Assembly: GCA_902610415.1 (NCBI GenBank)
Contig: CACLVL010000001.1
Location: forward strand, 85,530-142,432
Direction: 5' to 3'
Origin: an uncultured Alphaproteobacteria bacterium
GTDB taxonomy: Bacteria; Pseudomonadota; Alphaproteobacteria; HIMB59
DNA length: 56,903 nt
Below, piece by piece: positions 6,482-17,305 of the stretch. The position numbers and the translations under genes are program-made. The notes under the pieces are model-generated. The model saw only the letters and a program-made list of their open reading frames with translations, searched no databases and had not been told where the DNA came from. Within the stretch, counting starts at the first letter, position 1. Every line of letters begins with the position of its first letter.

Positions 6482-8233
6482 TCAAATAGTCTTTTCAAAT
6501 TCATCTATTAAACTAGAAATCATTGATAATCCTTTTTGCCAACTATCTTTATGTTTAAGGTCAACGTTAAAGGGTTTAAGCACTTTACTATAGTGCTCTG
6601 AACCACCACTTTTTAAAAGATTAATATAACTTTCTTTAAAGTTTGGAAGTCCCTCATCATAAAGTTGGATTAAGATATTAACTAAACAATCTCCAAATGC
6701 ATAGGCATAGACATAAAAAGGGGTATGGATAAAATGAGGGATATAAGTCCAAAAATATTTATAACTGTCAGTTAATTCGATATTAGGACCCAGACTATCA
6801 GATTGTGTTTTCATCCAAAAATCGCAAAGTTGATCTGGTGATAGTTCACCTTTTTTTCTTTCGTTATGAACTAATTTTTCAAATTCAAAAAATGATATCT
6901 GTCTAACAACTGTGTTAATCATATCTTCTATTTTTGAGGCTAATAGATATTTTCTTGCCTCTTGATCACTATCATCTAGAAGTGTTCGAAACGTCATCAT
7001 TTCTCCAAAGACACTTGCAGTTTCAGCGAGCGTAAGAGGTGTACTCGATAAAAGTAATCCTTGTTTCGCAGATAAATATTGATGACATCCATGACCAAGT
7101 TCATGAGCTAAGGTCATTACATCTCTGGTTTTTCCATGGAAATTCGTCAAAATGTATGGATGGATGGATGGAATAGTAGACGCTGCAAATGCTCCTGGTG
7201 ATTTGCCTGATTTTAATTCTGCATCAATCCAACTATTATCAAAAAATAATAATGCAATATCTTTAAAACTCTCATCAAAGTTAGCATAGGAACGAAGTAC
7301 GATATCTTTGGCCTCTAACCAATTAATCTTTTTATTTGGTGAGTCCGGATATGGAGCATTTCTATCCCAATAATTTAATTTCTCTTGATTAAAAAGTTTT
7401 GCCTTAATTTTATAATATCGATGTGAAATATTCTTATAATTCGAGGTAACACACTGTGTCAATGCCTCAACAACCTCATTTTCGACATTATTTGCTAAAT
7501 TTCTTGAGTCAATTGGAGAGTTATATTTTCTCCACTTATCATTAGTAATTTTATCTTTTGCTAGAGTATTAGTTATAAAAGAGAAAGTTTTGACGTTTGA
7601 TTTGAAAACTTTTTCAATGCTCTTAGCAGCTTTTTCTCTAGTCGTTGCATTATGATCAGATAATAAGTTTAAGGCCTCTGAACTATTTAGATCTTTATCA
7701 TCAATTTTAAATTTTAAATCGTTTATTTGTTCTTCAAAAAATCTCACCCATGAAGAATTAGAGGTTAAATTTTTATCTAAGAAAATCATCTCACTTTTTT
7801 CATCAAGTTGATGTCGTTTGTATCGGCGAACGTTTGTTAACCAATTTTTATATTTACCTGCACCTGATAAAAACTTTTCAAATTCTAAGTCATCTGACGC
7901 ATTTATTTCATTAGTAAAAAAAATTAGATTAGATGATATTTCAGTGAGTTTTTCATTGATGCCTTGGTAAAATTGAACGGTATCTTGATCATTCATATTT
8001 GTTGCATAAATTAAAAAAGCATAGTTTCCGAGCTTGTCTCCAAGTTCATTTCCATCCTCGTACTCTTTGATAATAATCTCAAGTTTTTGACTTTGAGCAA
8101 CTAGTTTTCCTTTATATTTATCGTTAAAGGATATAGAAAATTTTTTAAATTCTTCTAAATCAAGTTCTATTTGCTCATCTTTAATAGAAGAATAAAAATC
8201 TCCTAAGTTCCAATTTGGTAATTTGTTAGTCAT
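6482..8233 (-). CDS. pepF: M3 family oligoendopeptidase (PepF-type)
   Basis: A 583-residue zinc metallopeptidase of family M3B that cleaves short peptides in the cytoplasm. The zinc site is HELGH (residues 377-381), followed by the third-ligand helix in ETASVFGEMM. The downstream YVYAYAFGD segment is also typical of the PepF/oligoendopeptidase F group. Length (about 600) is normal. It lies 11 bp after the DUF1244 gene and 6 bp before the ABC1 kinase gene, so the three are likely co-transcribed. No signal peptide is seen. Confidence 0.92.
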   Translation of the reverse strand: MTNKLPNWNLGDFYSSIKDEQIELDLEEFKKFSISFNDKYKGKLVAQSQKLEIIIKEYEDGNELGDKLGNYAFLIYATNMNDQDTVQFYQGINEKLTEISSNLIFFTNEINASDDLEFEKFLSGAGKYKNWLTNVRRYKRHQLDEKSEMIFLDKNLTSNSSWVRFFEEQINDLKFKIDDKDLNSSEALNLLSDHNATTREKAAKSIEKVFKSNVKTFSFITNTLAKDKITNDKWRKYNSPIDSRNLANNVENEVVEALTQCVTSNYKNISHRYYKIKAKLFNQEKLNYWDRNAPYPDSPNKKINWLEAKDIVLRSYANFDESFKDIALLFFDNSWIDAELKSGKSPGAFAASTIPSIHPYILTNFHGKTRDVMTLAHELGHGCHQYLSAKQGLLLSSTPLTLAETASVFGEMMTFRTLLDDSDQEARKYLLASKIEDMINTVVRQISFFEFEKLVHNERKKGELSPDQLCDFWMKTQSDSLGPNIELTDSYKYFWTYIPHFIHTPFYVYAYAFGDCLVNILIQLYDEGLPNFKESYINLLKSGGSEHYSKVLKPFNVDLKHKDSWQKGLSMISSLIDEFEKTI

Positions 8234-8244
8234 TTAATTATTGT

Positions 8245-8538
8245 TTATTTTTTATTGAATTGTTCTTTTTGTTCTTTTGTTGCCTCAAATTGATATTTAT
8301 CTTTCCATTCAGAATAAGACATACCATAAATAATCTTTCTTGATTCTTCATAGTCTAGATCATAGTCTTCCTCTTTTGCATATTTTACATACCATTTTGA
8401 TAGACAGTTTCTGCAAAATCCACTTAAATTCATTAAGTCTATGTTTTGTAAATCTGTTCTCTCTCTTAAATGGTTAATCAAATGATCAAGCACTTTGGCT
8501 TTGATTTTGTATTCTTGCTCTTTAGATATTTTACTCAT
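8245..8538 (-). CDS. DUF1244 family protein
   Basis: A 97-residue small protein of a family common in proteobacteria and of unknown function. Diagnostic segments are LINHLRERTDLQNIDLMNLS and FCRNCLSKWY, the latter with two cysteines in a C-x2-C pair, followed by GMSYSEWKDKYQ. The C-terminus is charged (ATKEQKEQF). It heads a minus-strand run with pepF and the ABC1 kinase, and diverges from pyk across a 47-bp AT-rich gap that must hold both promoters. I assign no function. Confidence 0.88.
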   Translation of the reverse strand: MSKISKEQEYKIKAKVLDHLINHLRERTDLQNIDLMNLSGFCRNCLSKWYVKYAKEEDYDLDYEESRKIIYGMSYSEWKDKYQFEATKEQKEQFNKK

Positions 8539-8585
8539 GGTAATTTACTAATATCATGTTATTTATTAATTTCTAAACAAATCAA

Positions 8586-10022
8586 ATGAAATTAAGAAAT
8601 CGAAAAGCTAAAATTGTTGCTACTTTAGGACCTGCTTGTGAAACTGAAAAAGCAATTGAAGAATTATTTTTATCAGGCGCAGATGTATTTCGTCTAAATT
8701 TTAGTCACGGCGATCATGAGGATCATAAAAAAAAAGTTAAAATCATTCGTGATTTAGAAAAAAAACATGACCGCTATATTTGTATATTAGGAGATCTTCA
8801 AGGTCCTAAATTCAGAGTTGGTAGATTTTTAAATGTTAAAGAACAATTAAAGAAAAACCAAATATTCACATTTGATCAAAATAAAAAAGATGGTGATAGT
8901 TCTCGTGTTTACTTACCTCATAAAGAAATTTTTAAATCTATTGCTATTGGACAAAGGCTTTTAATAAATGACGGTAAAGTAAGATTAAAAGTAAAATCAA
9001 AATCTTCATCTGCAATAAAGTGTATTGTTACCGACGGTGGCGAAATTTCAAATAATAAAGGTTTAAATATACCAGATACAAAACTTGATTTAAAAATTAT
9101 TACACCAAAAGATAAAAAAGATCTTGGGCTTGCAATTAAGCTTGATGTTGATTGGATTGCTCTTTCATTTATTCAAACCACCAAAGACTTAGTTACAGCA
9201 AAAAAACTCATTCCTTCAAAATTTAAAGTCATGGTTAAAGTAGAAAAACCATCTGCTATGGAAGAAATTGAGTCGATAACTGAGAATTGTGATGGAATAA
9301 TGGTAGCTAGAGGAGACTTAGGTGTGGAAACAAATCCTGAAGATGTTCCTATTCACCAAAGAACAATGGTTGCGGCTTGTAGAAAATTTGGAAAGCCATG
9401 TATTGTTGCAACTCAAATGCTAGAAAGTATGATTTACTCACCAACACCAACGCGAGCTGAAGCCTCTGATGTTGCAACAGCTGTATTCCAAGGTGTCGAT
9501 GCTGTCATGTTGTCTGCAGAGTCAGCAGCAGGTAATTATCCAAAAGAGTCAGTAGAAATGATGGATAAAATTATAAAGCGAGTTGAGAGTGATCCTAAAT
9601 ATTTAGCTAATATTCAAAACTACAATTTAAATGTAGTAAAGACATCTACTGAGGCTATTGCAACAGCTGCACTTGAAGTGGCAAATATAGCTGAATGCAA
9701 TTGTATTGCTACCTTCTCTCAAACAGGAAGATCTGTTTTAAGAGTTGCAAGAATGAGACCTGATGTAACTTTAATAGGATTGACAACTAACAGAAAAGTA
9801 GCTCGTCAAAATATCTTGACTTGGGGTACTTTTATGGACGTAGTTGATGAGATTTCATCATCTTCAGAAATGGTAGATCGCGCTTGTAAAATAGCAAAAG
9901 TAAGAAAAATATTAAAACATGGAGATAAAATAATCATCACCGCGGGTGTTCCTTTTGGAAAAGTTGGTACAACTAATACTCTTAGAATAGCAAAAATAAT
10001 TTCTGAGAGTAAATTAACTTAA
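8586..10022 (+). CDS. pyk: Pyruvate kinase
   Basis: A 478-residue pyruvate kinase, which makes pyruvate and ATP from phosphoenolpyruvate and ADP. The N-terminus has the AKIVATLGPA motif and FRLNFSHGDHEDH. The catalytic region contains VKVEKPSAMEEIE with the active-site lysine and MVARGDLGVE, with AESAAGNYP further on. The C-terminal regulatory domain is present. The length matches the family. The 3' end overlaps the convergent aminotransferase gene by 9 bp, with no terminator hairpin between them. It stands alone on its strand. Confidence 0.95.
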   Translation: MKLRNRKAKIVATLGPACETEKAIEELFLSGADVFRLNFSHGDHEDHKKKVKIIRDLEKKHDRYICILGDLQGPKFRVGRFLNVKEQLKKNQIFTFDQNKKDGDSSRVYLPHKEIFKSIAIGQRLLINDGKVRLKVKSKSSSAIKCIVTDGGEISNNKGLNIPDTKLDLKIITPKDKKDLGLAIKLDVDWIALSFIQTTKDLVTAKKLIPSKFKVMVKVEKPSAMEEIESITENCDGIMVARGDLGVETNPEDVPIHQRTMVAACRKFGKPCIVATQMLESMIYSPTPTRAEASDVATAVFQGVDAVMLSAESAAGNYPKESVEMMDKIIKRVESDPKYLANIQNYNLNVVKTSTEAIATAALEVANIAECNCIATFSQTGRSVLRVARMRPDVTLIGLTTNRKVARQNILTWGTFMDVVDEISSSSEMVDRACKIAKVRKILKHGDKIIITAGVPFGKVGTTNTLRIAKIISESKLT

Positions 10023-11210
10023 TTTAGCACAAGCTTCTTTGATTCTCTGGCAAGCATCCTCTAATATTGAATCAGAGGTTGCATAAGAAATTCTAAAAAA
10101 ACCCTCTAAACCAAAAGCCGAGCCCTGAACTCCAGCAACCCCAACCTCTTCAAGAAGATAATCCATAAAGTCGCCATCTTTGGAAAGTTTCTTACCTGAC
10201 TGCGTTGTCTTTCCTAAAACTCCTTTACAAGAAGCAAAAACATAAAAAGCACCTTCAGGTGTTCTGCAGGATAATCCTGGTGTTTCATTTAAATGCTTAA
10301 CTACTAAGTTGCGTCTCCTTAAAAATGACTCATTGTTTGATATGATAAAACTTTGATCTCCATTAAGTGCTTCCACTGATGCAGCCATTGAAATAGATGC
10401 TGTTGAGGATACGTTTTGTGATTGAACTTTGTTCATTGCATTGATGAGATTTGTTGGACCTGCAGCATAACCTACTCTCCACCCTGTCATACAATAAGAC
10501 TTAGATAATCCGTTCATAGTTAAAGTTCTCTCTTTTAAAAAAGGACAAACCTCTGCTATTGTTTTAAATTCATTAGCGTCGTATACAATTTTTTCATAAA
10601 TATCATCAGATAGTATAAAAACATTTTCATATTTCTGAAGAACATCGCCAAGGGCCATTAATTCCTCTTTAGAGTACATCGATCCTGTAGGGTTACTTGG
10701 GCTGTTGAGCATTAACCATTTTGTTTTTGGGTTAATATGCTTTTCTAAATCTTCAGGTGTAATTTTAAAATCATTTTGCTCACCACATTCAACAATTATA
10801 GGTTTTCCATCATTTAAAATAACAATATCTGGATAACTCACCCAATACGGTGCAGGAATAATAACTTCATCACCAATATTAATAGTTGCTGAAAAAGCAT
10901 TATAAATTATATGTTTACCCCCAACTCCAACTGTAATATTACCAAGTTCATAGTCTAAATTGTTGTCTCTTTGAAATTTTTTTTGAATTGCAAGCTGTAA
11001 GTCTGGGGTACCTTTGCCTGGAACATATTTTGTAAAACCATTATTAATTGCCTCGATAGCAGCACTTTTTATGTGTTCTGGAGTGTCAAAGTCTGGCTCT
11101 CCAGCTGCTAAAACAATTACATCCTTTCCAGCCCTTTTTAACTCCTGTGCCTTAATGTTTGTGGCTATTGTTAAAGAGGGTTTTATGTTATTTACTCTAT
11201 TTGAAATCAT
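10014..11210 (-). CDS. aspC: Aspartate/aromatic aminotransferase, class I fold
   Basis: A 398-residue PLP-dependent aminotransferase of the class I gamma type common in alphaproteobacteria (often named aatA/aspC). The PLP lysine is K237 in GLSKSYCMTGWRVGY, and NSPSNPTGSMYSKEEL is the conserved asparagine loop. FRISYATS near the C-terminus holds the carboxylate-binding arginine. It interconverts aspartate and oxaloacetate with glutamate/2-oxoglutarate; related enzymes also act on prephenate or aromatic acids. It converges with pyk and diverges from uvrB across a 47-bp gap. Confidence 0.88.
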   Translation of the reverse strand: MISNRVNNIKPSLTIATNIKAQELKRAGKDVIVLAAGEPDFDTPEHIKSAAIEAINNGFTKYVPGKGTPDLQLAIQKKFQRDNNLDYELGNITVGVGGKHIIYNAFSATINIGDEVIIPAPYWVSYPDIVILNDGKPIIVECGEQNDFKITPEDLEKHINPKTKWLMLNSPSNPTGSMYSKEELMALGDVLQKYENVFILSDDIYEKIVYDANEFKTIAEVCPFLKERTLTMNGLSKSYCMTGWRVGYAAGPTNLINAMNKVQSQNVSSTASISMAASVEALNGDQSFIISNNESFLRRRNLVVKHLNETPGLSCRTPEGAFYVFASCKGVLGKTTQSGKKLSKDGDFMDYLLEEVGVAGVQGSAFGLEGFFRISYATSDSILEDACQRIKEACAKLS

Positions 11211-11257
11211 TTTTTTTATTTAGTTATCTATAAACTGATTTATAAATTTCTACAAGC

Positions 11258-13240
11258 ATGGCATTTAAAATAGTAAGTGAAAATAAACCAAAAGGAGATC
11301 AGCCACAGGCGATCAAAAAATTAATTGAAGGTTTAGATAAGAGAAAACAAAGTCAAGTACTAATGGGCGTAACTGGCTCTGGAAAAACATTTACAATTGC
11401 AAATGTCATTGAAAAATATAACAGACCCACATTAATCATGGCTCCGAATAAAACCCTAGCTGCCCAACTTTATGAAGAATTAAAAATATTGTTTCCTGAA
11501 AATGCAGTTGAATATTTTGTGAGTTATTATGATTATTATCAACCAGAAGCGTATGTTCCCAGATCAGATACATTCATAGAAAAGGAGTCGTCTATTAATG
11601 AACAAATAGATCGATTTAGGCACTCTGCCACAAGGTCTTTAGTAGAAAGAGAAGATGTGATTATCGTAGCAAGTGTTTCATGTATTTACGGTATTGGGTC
11701 TGTAGACTCTTACTCAAAAATGACTCTTGAAATAAAAAAAGGACAAAATATTAATTTAATGGAGTTCTTGAGAGAATTGGTAGAGTTACAATATAAAAGA
11801 AATAATATTGACTTTAGAAGAGGTATGTTTCGTGTAACTGGAGATCGTGTTGACATTTTTCCTGCACACTTAGAAGATATTGCATGGAGAGTAAGTTTTT
11901 TTGGAGACGAAGTAGAGGAAATTAAAGAGTTTGATCCGTTGACAGGAGAATTTATTCAAAACTTTGAAGAAGTAAAAATTTTTGCAAATAGTCACTATAT
12001 TACTCCCAAGCCACGATTAGAGAATGCGATTAAAGAGATTAAGAAAGATTTAAAAATAAGACTAGAGGAGTTTAATAAGGAAAAAAAACTATTAGAATTT
12101 CAAAGATTAAAAGAAAGAACTAATTTTGATTTAGAAATGATTCAAGCTACTGGAACATGTTCTGGAATTGAAAATTATTCTAGATATCTAAGTGGTAGAC
12201 AACCTGGCGAGGCACCACCTACTTTATATGAGTTTATTCCAGAAAATGCACTACTAATTATTGATGAGTCTCATGTATCTGTTCCTCAAATAACTGGAAT
12301 GTATAAAGGTGACAGATCAAGAAAAAAAACACTTTCTGACTATGGTTTCAGACTTCCGTCTGCATTAGATAACCGTCCTTTAACTTTTCAAGAGTGGAAT
12401 ATGATGCGACCGCCTACTATTTTTTTATCAGCAACTCCAGGTCCTTGGGAGTTAAATGAAGTTGAAAACAAATATGTTGAGCAAATTATTAGACCAACTG
12501 GCTTAATTGACCCTGAGTGCGTGATAAAAACGACAGTAAACCAAGTGGAAGATTTGATGGGTGAAATACAAACCACTATTAATAATAAAAATAGAGTGTT
12601 AATTACAACTCTTACCAAAAAAAATGCTGAGGATTTAACAAATTATTTAAAAGAACATAATTTAAAAGTTGAATATATGCACTCTGATGTTGAAACAATT
12701 GACAGAATAAAACTTATTCGCTCTTTGAGGATAGGAGAAATTGACATTTTAATTGGTATAAATTTACTCAGAGAGGGTCTGGATATACCCGAATGTGGTT
12801 TGGTAGCTATCCTTGATGCTGATAAGGAAGGATACTTGAGGTCAAAAACAAGTTTAGTTCAGACCATAGGTCGAGCAGCAAGAAATGTTAATGGCAAAGT
12901 AATATTATACGCAGATATTATTACTAAAAGCATCAAAGCAGCTATAGAAGAGACAGAATATAGAAAAACTAAACAGATTGAATTTAATAAAAAAAATAGC
13001 ATAACACCTCAATCTGTAAAAAGAAATATTGGTGAAATTATTGAAAGCATATACGAGAAAGATAGCTATACTGTTGGTACATCTGAAATTGAGAAATTAA
13101 GTCCAAATAAGTTTGAGAAACATGTTCAAAAACTAGAGAAAAAAATGTTAACTGCGGCTGAAAATTTAGATTTTGAGAAAGCTGCAATGTTTAGAGATGA
13201 AATTAGAAAACTAAAAAAAGATCAAATGGGTATGAATTGA
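11258..13240 (+). CDS. uvrB: UvrABC excision nuclease subunit B
   Basis: A 660-residue UvrB, the damage-verifying helicase-like subunit of nucleotide excision repair. Features in order are Walker [11 protein letters not shown] (about 38-47), the beta-hairpin region [12 protein letters not shown], the DESHV box, helicase motifs including LREGLDIPE and QTIGRAARN, and a C-terminal UVR motif ([18 protein letters not shown]) that contacts UvrC. uvrC lies 12 kb away on the same strand. Length and motifs are normal. The stop overlaps a TTG start of the downstream antiporter gene by four bases. Confidence 0.97.
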   Translation: MAFKIVSENKPKGDQPQAIKKLIEGLDKRKQSQVLMGVTGSGKTFTIANVIEKYNRPTLIMAPNKTLAAQLYEELKILFPENAVEYFVSYYDYYQPEAYVPRSDTFIEKESSINEQIDRFRHSATRSLVEREDVIIVASVSCIYGIGSVDSYSKMTLEIKKGQNINLMEFLRELVELQYKRNNIDFRRGMFRVTGDRVDIFPAHLEDIAWRVSFFGDEVEEIKEFDPLTGEFIQNFEEVKIFANSHYITPKPRLENAIKEIKKDLKIRLEEFNKEKKLLEFQRLKERTNFDLEMIQATGTCSGIENYSRYLSGRQPGEAPPTLYEFIPENALLIIDESHVSVPQITGMYKGDRSRKKTLSDYGFRLPSALDNRPLTFQEWNMMRPPTIFLSATPGPWELNEVENKYVEQIIRPTGLIDPECVIKTTVNQVEDLMGEIQTTINNKNRVLITTLTKKNAEDLTNYLKEHNLKVEYMHSDVETIDRIKLIRSLRIGEIDILIGINLLREGLDIPECGLVAILDADKEGYLRSKTSLVQTIGRAARNVNGKVILYADIITKSIKAAIEETEYRKTKQIEFNKKNSITPQSVKRNIGEIIESIYEKDSYTVGTSEIEKLSPNKFEKHVQKLEKKMLTAAENLDFEKAAMFRDEIRKLKKDQMGMN

Positions 13241-14163
13241 TTGAGAGTTTTATAGGAGTATTAATAAGTCTTGTTGTTTTAATATGGTCATGTGATTTAG
13301 CTATTAAAAATTCAATAATTATTTCACAAATATATAAAATCAGACCTATCCTAGTAGGTATATTTATAATTGCTGTTGGCACCTCTCTCCCTGAGTTTGC
13401 AGCAACATTTCAAGCATTAAAATTAAATTCTGTTGGAATAGTTGCAGGTAATCTAGTAGGAAGCAACATAGCAAATATATTGTTAGTAGGCGGTATTATG
13501 CTTTACCCTATTAGCAAGTTAGTAACTGAGGAAAGAGACAAAAGTACTTTTTTATTTTTCTTAATTTTTTCAATTACTTTTTTTGTTTTTATTATTTTTA
13601 ACTTAGATCTTGGATATCTTTCCGGATTTTTTCTCTTTGGAATACTCTGTTTTTTTATTTTTTTTGAAGTAAGGAAACCTATTGATGATGTCTCTACAAA
13701 AGTTGATTTAAAAAACTCTTCAACTTATGTTATTTTTTTAAAAATATTATTAGCCTTTATTGCTTTATTTTATAGTTCTAAATACTTCATCGTATATGCG
13801 AAAAACTTAACTAGTATATTTGGAGTGGCTGAAACAACTATTGGGATAACAATAGTTGCTTTTGGGACATCCTTACCTGAGGTAATTGCTACAATTCTCT
13901 CAATTGTCAAAAAACAAAATAATTTGGCAATTGGAAATATTTTGGGTTCAAACATTGCTAACATCTTTGGAATAACGATTATTGCCCTACTTATTAATGG
14001 GAGTATAAATTTTTATGAATTACTTGGTTATGTTGATAAATGGTTATTTCTGGCTACATCATTATTATTTTTTGTCATAATTTATCTAAAAATAGCTGGT
14101 AAATTAATTTCTCTTAGCTTGATATTAGCCTATATAATCTATTTTACGTTCTTATATTTATAA
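13237..14163 (+). CDS. CaCA family sodium/calcium antiporter
   Basis: A 308-residue inner-membrane antiporter of the Ca2+:cation exchanger family (YrbG-like). The two inverted repeats are clear: [11 protein letters not shown] with [12 protein letters not shown] in the first half, and [11 protein letters not shown] with [12 protein letters not shown] in the second. These alpha-repeats carry the ion-binding residues. About ten hydrophobic helices are visible. The best start is the TTG at 13237, which overlaps the uvrB stop (TTGA), suggesting translational coupling. Ion specificity cannot be assigned from sequence; Na+/Ca2+ exchange is the family expectation. Confidence 0.88.
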   Translation: MIESFIGVLISLVVLIWSCDLAIKNSIIISQIYKIRPILVGIFIIAVGTSLPEFAATFQALKLNSVGIVAGNLVGSNIANILLVGGIMLYPISKLVTEERDKSTFLFFLIFSITFFVFIIFNLDLGYLSGFFLFGILCFFIFFEVRKPIDDVSTKVDLKNSSTYVIFLKILLAFIALFYSSKYFIVYAKNLTSIFGVAETTIGITIVAFGTSLPEVIATILSIVKKQNNLAIGNILGSNIANIFGITIIALLINGSINFYELLGYVDKWLFLATSLLFFVIIYLKIAGKLISLSLILAYIIYFTFLYL

Positions 14164-14172
14164 AAGAAATAA

Positions 14173-16365
14173 ATGAAAAAATTAAAATTCATTGTTCCAA
14201 TTATAGTTCTTTTATTATTAGTTATTTTACTTGGATTAAGTTTTCTAAGATTACCTATTAATTTACTTTCTCAGGAAATAATTGAAAAAGAAACAAAAGG
14301 TTTAGTTAGTTTAAATAGTTTATCTAATCAAAAGTTAAAAATTTTGCCTAAACCCATCTTATCTGTAGATAATTCAAGTTTTAAAATTAATCATAATACT
14401 TTCCAAAGTGATATTGTGGCAAAAGATGTTGAAATTTCTAGGTCATTATTTAATGAAGATGAAATATCAATTAAGCTTAATCAAGCAAGAATAGAGAACA
14501 TAAATTCTAATTTGATAAATAACTCTATTTTACTAGAGGGTGATATTGACAATTTAAAATTAAATATTTCGTCTGAGGAAAATACTTCTCGTATTGTTAC
14601 AAATAAATTTAATTATAAAGGTTCTGATTTATTTTTTGATATTTATACTATTGACTCTGATGTAAAAAAAATTGGTTTTACTATAGATGAATTAGAAATA
14701 GACGAACTAGTATTACTTTTAGGAGAAAATTATCAACAATTATTGAAGAATATAAACTTTCAAAGTTTAAGTGCAAGTGGTGAATATTTAAAAGAATTTA
14801 TAAATATTGAAAACTTATCAATAACACTTGCAGATAAATCACAAATTAATATTAAAGGGACTGTCGATTTAAATAATTTAATTAACTCAGATTTAAACAT
14901 AGGAGGAGAGAATATTTCTACAGATAATTTGTTTCAGCTTGTTAGTAATATTCAAGTCTTAAATAATATTGCAAGTATTCCAAAAGGAATAATTGAAACT
15001 TTTGACTTAAACTATAATGCCGGTAGTTTAGCTATAAATAATATTTCTTATAGATCCAATAATGAAACAATCATAAGAATGAACGGATCTTTAGAAGAAT
15101 TAAATATTTATAATGCAAATATTAATATAAATCTGAAATCAAGCTCTAAAGCTGATATTTTAGAAATGTTAGATTTTTTACCTAACGCAGAATTATTAAA
15201 GCAACTTAAGTTTGATGAAATTCAACTTTCTAGTAATTTTGTGAATAATATTCTTCAATTAAATGAACTCAATATAACTAATAACAATAAAAATTTTGCT
15301 AAAATTAAAGGTAAATATGAGTTTAACGATTTAAACAATTCACAATTAGATATTCAATTAGATGAATTTGACCAATTTAGCTTAATTCCATCAGACAGCT
15401 TAAAAGAATTTTTATCAATATTAAATTCAAATCACATAAATATGAAGGGTATCATAGATGGGAGTATATTAAATATTGAAAATCTAGAATTTGTTAGTTC
15501 AGATGACGTAAATTTATTAATTAGCGGTAATCTAGATTTAAATAACTTTAACGATGCTTCTATAAATATTGGAATTGATAACTTAGATAAAATAAATTTA
15601 ATACAAATAGTCTCTCAATTCTCTACGGATGATATTTCAAATATTATTGACATAGTCGACTTTGACTTTTTACAAACAAACTTAAAAATTGAACCATTAA
15701 ATAATATTTTTTTAATCGAAAATTTAGATCTTATCCATGAAGATAAAATTTCAAATATATCTGGTTCAATTAATAACGATGCGTTTACAGGAATAATTGA
15801 ATTAAAAGAAATAAATTTAGCAAAAATAGATAATTTATTTTTAAATACATCACGAATCAAAGGTATTATTGATCTATCTTTAAGCGTTCCAGATCCTATA
15901 GGTCTTGGTAACATTCAAAATATATCTGGAAACATAAATGGAACTATAAATATTAGAGCTTCAGAGGAAGAATTTGCATTAGTTTTATTTATGCAAACTT
16001 TGTCTCAAGATATTTCAGATTTTGAACAAATAAATGAGTTATTAAATACACTTACAAATTCTTTTATAAATCAAAGCAGCTCTATCAGCGGACAAATAAT
16101 AAATAAAGATTTGAACAAATTAATAATTCAAGACTTAATCTTATCATCGCCAGACAGTGAAACGCTAAATGCAGAACTAGAATTGGCACAAGAAAATTTT
16201 AAACTTACAATTTTTGATGTTATTGATAGTGATGATTTTGTAATTAAATATCAAAATGGAAGTTATTCATATGAAAGAATAGTACCTGACGGAACTTCAA
16301 AAAAACCTATTGAGGAATTAATTCAAAAAAATATTAATAAACTCTTTAAAAATTTACTGCAGTGA
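14173..16365 (+). CDS. AsmA-like protein with N-terminal membrane anchor
   Basis: A 730-residue protein with one N-terminal hydrophobic helix (about residues 5-26) and a large periplasmic domain. That domain is built of repeated short beta-strand segments rich in N, I, L and S, with recurring INxxNLxI-type phrases. The layout and the C-terminal segment, with DIDLSLSVPD-like phrases (here KGIIDLSLSVPDPIGLG) followed by NGTINIRASE, match the AsmA/YhjG family. AsmA-like proteins are thought to help move phospholipids or assemble the outer membrane. It starts 9 bp after the antiporter gene and overlaps gshB convergently by 12 bp. Family assignment is fairly sure; function is inferred. Confidence 0.7.
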   Translation: MKKLKFIVPIIVLLLLVILLGLSFLRLPINLLSQEIIEKETKGLVSLNSLSNQKLKILPKPILSVDNSSFKINHNTFQSDIVAKDVEISRSLFNEDEISIKLNQARIENINSNLINNSILLEGDIDNLKLNISSEENTSRIVTNKFNYKGSDLFFDIYTIDSDVKKIGFTIDELEIDELVLLLGENYQQLLKNINFQSLSASGEYLKEFINIENLSITLADKSQINIKGTVDLNNLINSDLNIGGENISTDNLFQLVSNIQVLNNIASIPKGIIETFDLNYNAGSLAINNISYRSNNETIIRMNGSLEELNIYNANININLKSSSKADILEMLDFLPNAELLKQLKFDEIQLSSNFVNNILQLNELNITNNNKNFAKIKGKYEFNDLNNSQLDIQLDEFDQFSLIPSDSLKEFLSILNSNHINMKGIIDGSILNIENLEFVSSDDVNLLISGNLDLNNFNDASINIGIDNLDKINLIQIVSQFSTDDISNIIDIVDFDFLQTNLKIEPLNNIFLIENLDLIHEDKISNISGSINNDAFTGIIELKEINLAKIDNLFLNTSRIKGIIDLSLSVPDPIGLGNIQNISGNINGTINIRASEEEFALVLFMQTLSQDISDFEQINELLNTLTNSFINQSSSISGQIINKDLNKLIIQDLILSSPDSETLNAELELAQENFKLTIFDVIDSDDFVIKYQNGSYSYERIVPDGTSKKPIEELIQKNINKLFKNLLQ

Positions 16366-17298
16366 TTTAAACACAAAATCAATAATATCTTTTTCAATCT
16401 TGATATTATTCAATCTGTTGATTTCTTGTATACCTGTAGGAGATGTAATATTTATTTCTGTTAAATAGCCGTCAATTACGTCAATACCAACAAAAATTAG
16501 ACCTTTTTTTATAAGAAATGGCTTTATTTTTTTACAAATAAGCTTTTCTTTTACAGTGATATTTGTTTTTACAGGCTTGCCACCTGCGTGAAAATTAGCC
16601 TTAATACTATTAGTTTTTGGAACCCTTAAAACTCCACCAGCTATTTTTCCATTAATTAAAATAATTCTTTTATCTCCTTTATTAAAATTTTTTAAAAATC
16701 TTTGAACAATGATTGGGCTATTAGAAAATTTTTTTTGATAGCTTTTGATAAATATATTGAGATTTGGTTTATTATAATTAATTTTTTTTATTCCAAGACC
16801 TCCATTTCCATAGGCTGGTTTTATAATTACTTCTTTATTTTTTTTTATAAAATTTGTGATTATTTCTATATTTGAGGATATTAAAGTAGGTGGAGTTAAC
16901 TTTGGAAAATTCATCATAATATGCTTTTCCGGAAAGTTTCTAATCTCCTTCGGATTATTAATTAATAATGGTTTTTTTAATTGATCCAGCAAGTAGGTAT
17001 TGGATATATAATTTAAATTAAATGGTGGATCTTGACGAATAAAGATGGCATTCATTTTTTCTAAATCAATCTCTTTTAAATTCATCCTCTGATATGAGAG
17101 TTTATTATTTTTATTTAATTTTAAGCTTAAGACATGAGATTTTATTTGATTAACTTTATTAATCTCACTAAAAACCCAGCTCGGATCATTATAATAACAT
17201 TCTATCCCCCTTCTTAAAGACTCACGAATAAGCATATAAGTAGAATCCTCGTTGATATTTATTTTCTGAGGATCGTCCATTTGAAAAAGAAATTTCAT
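16354..17298 (-). CDS. gshB: Glutathione synthetase
   Basis: A 314-residue ATP-grasp ligase that joins gamma-glutamylcysteine and glycine to give glutathione. The N-terminus FQMDDPQKININEDST matches the GshB start, which typically has MDP and I-DST elements. KPAYGNGGLGI is the ATP-binding loop, and FVGIDVIDGYLTEINITSPTG is the conserved C-terminal metal/substrate region. It follows gshA by 7 bp, so the two pathway enzymes are made together. Its 3' end overlaps the AsmA-like gene. Length is normal. Confidence 0.94.
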   Translation of the reverse strand: MKFLFQMDDPQKININEDSTYMLIRESLRRGIECYYNDPSWVFSEINKVNQIKSHVLSLKLNKNNKLSYQRMNLKEIDLEKMNAIFIRQDPPFNLNYISNTYLLDQLKKPLLINNPKEIRNFPEKHIMMNFPKLTPPTLISSNIEIITNFIKKNKEVIIKPAYGNGGLGIKKINYNKPNLNIFIKSYQKKFSNSPIIVQRFLKNFNKGDKRIILINGKIAGGVLRVPKTNSIKANFHAGGKPVKTNITVKEKLICKKIKPFLIKKGLIFVGIDVIDGYLTEINITSPTGIQEINRLNNIKIEKDIIDFVFKSLQ

Positions 17299-17305
17299 AA
17301 TAATT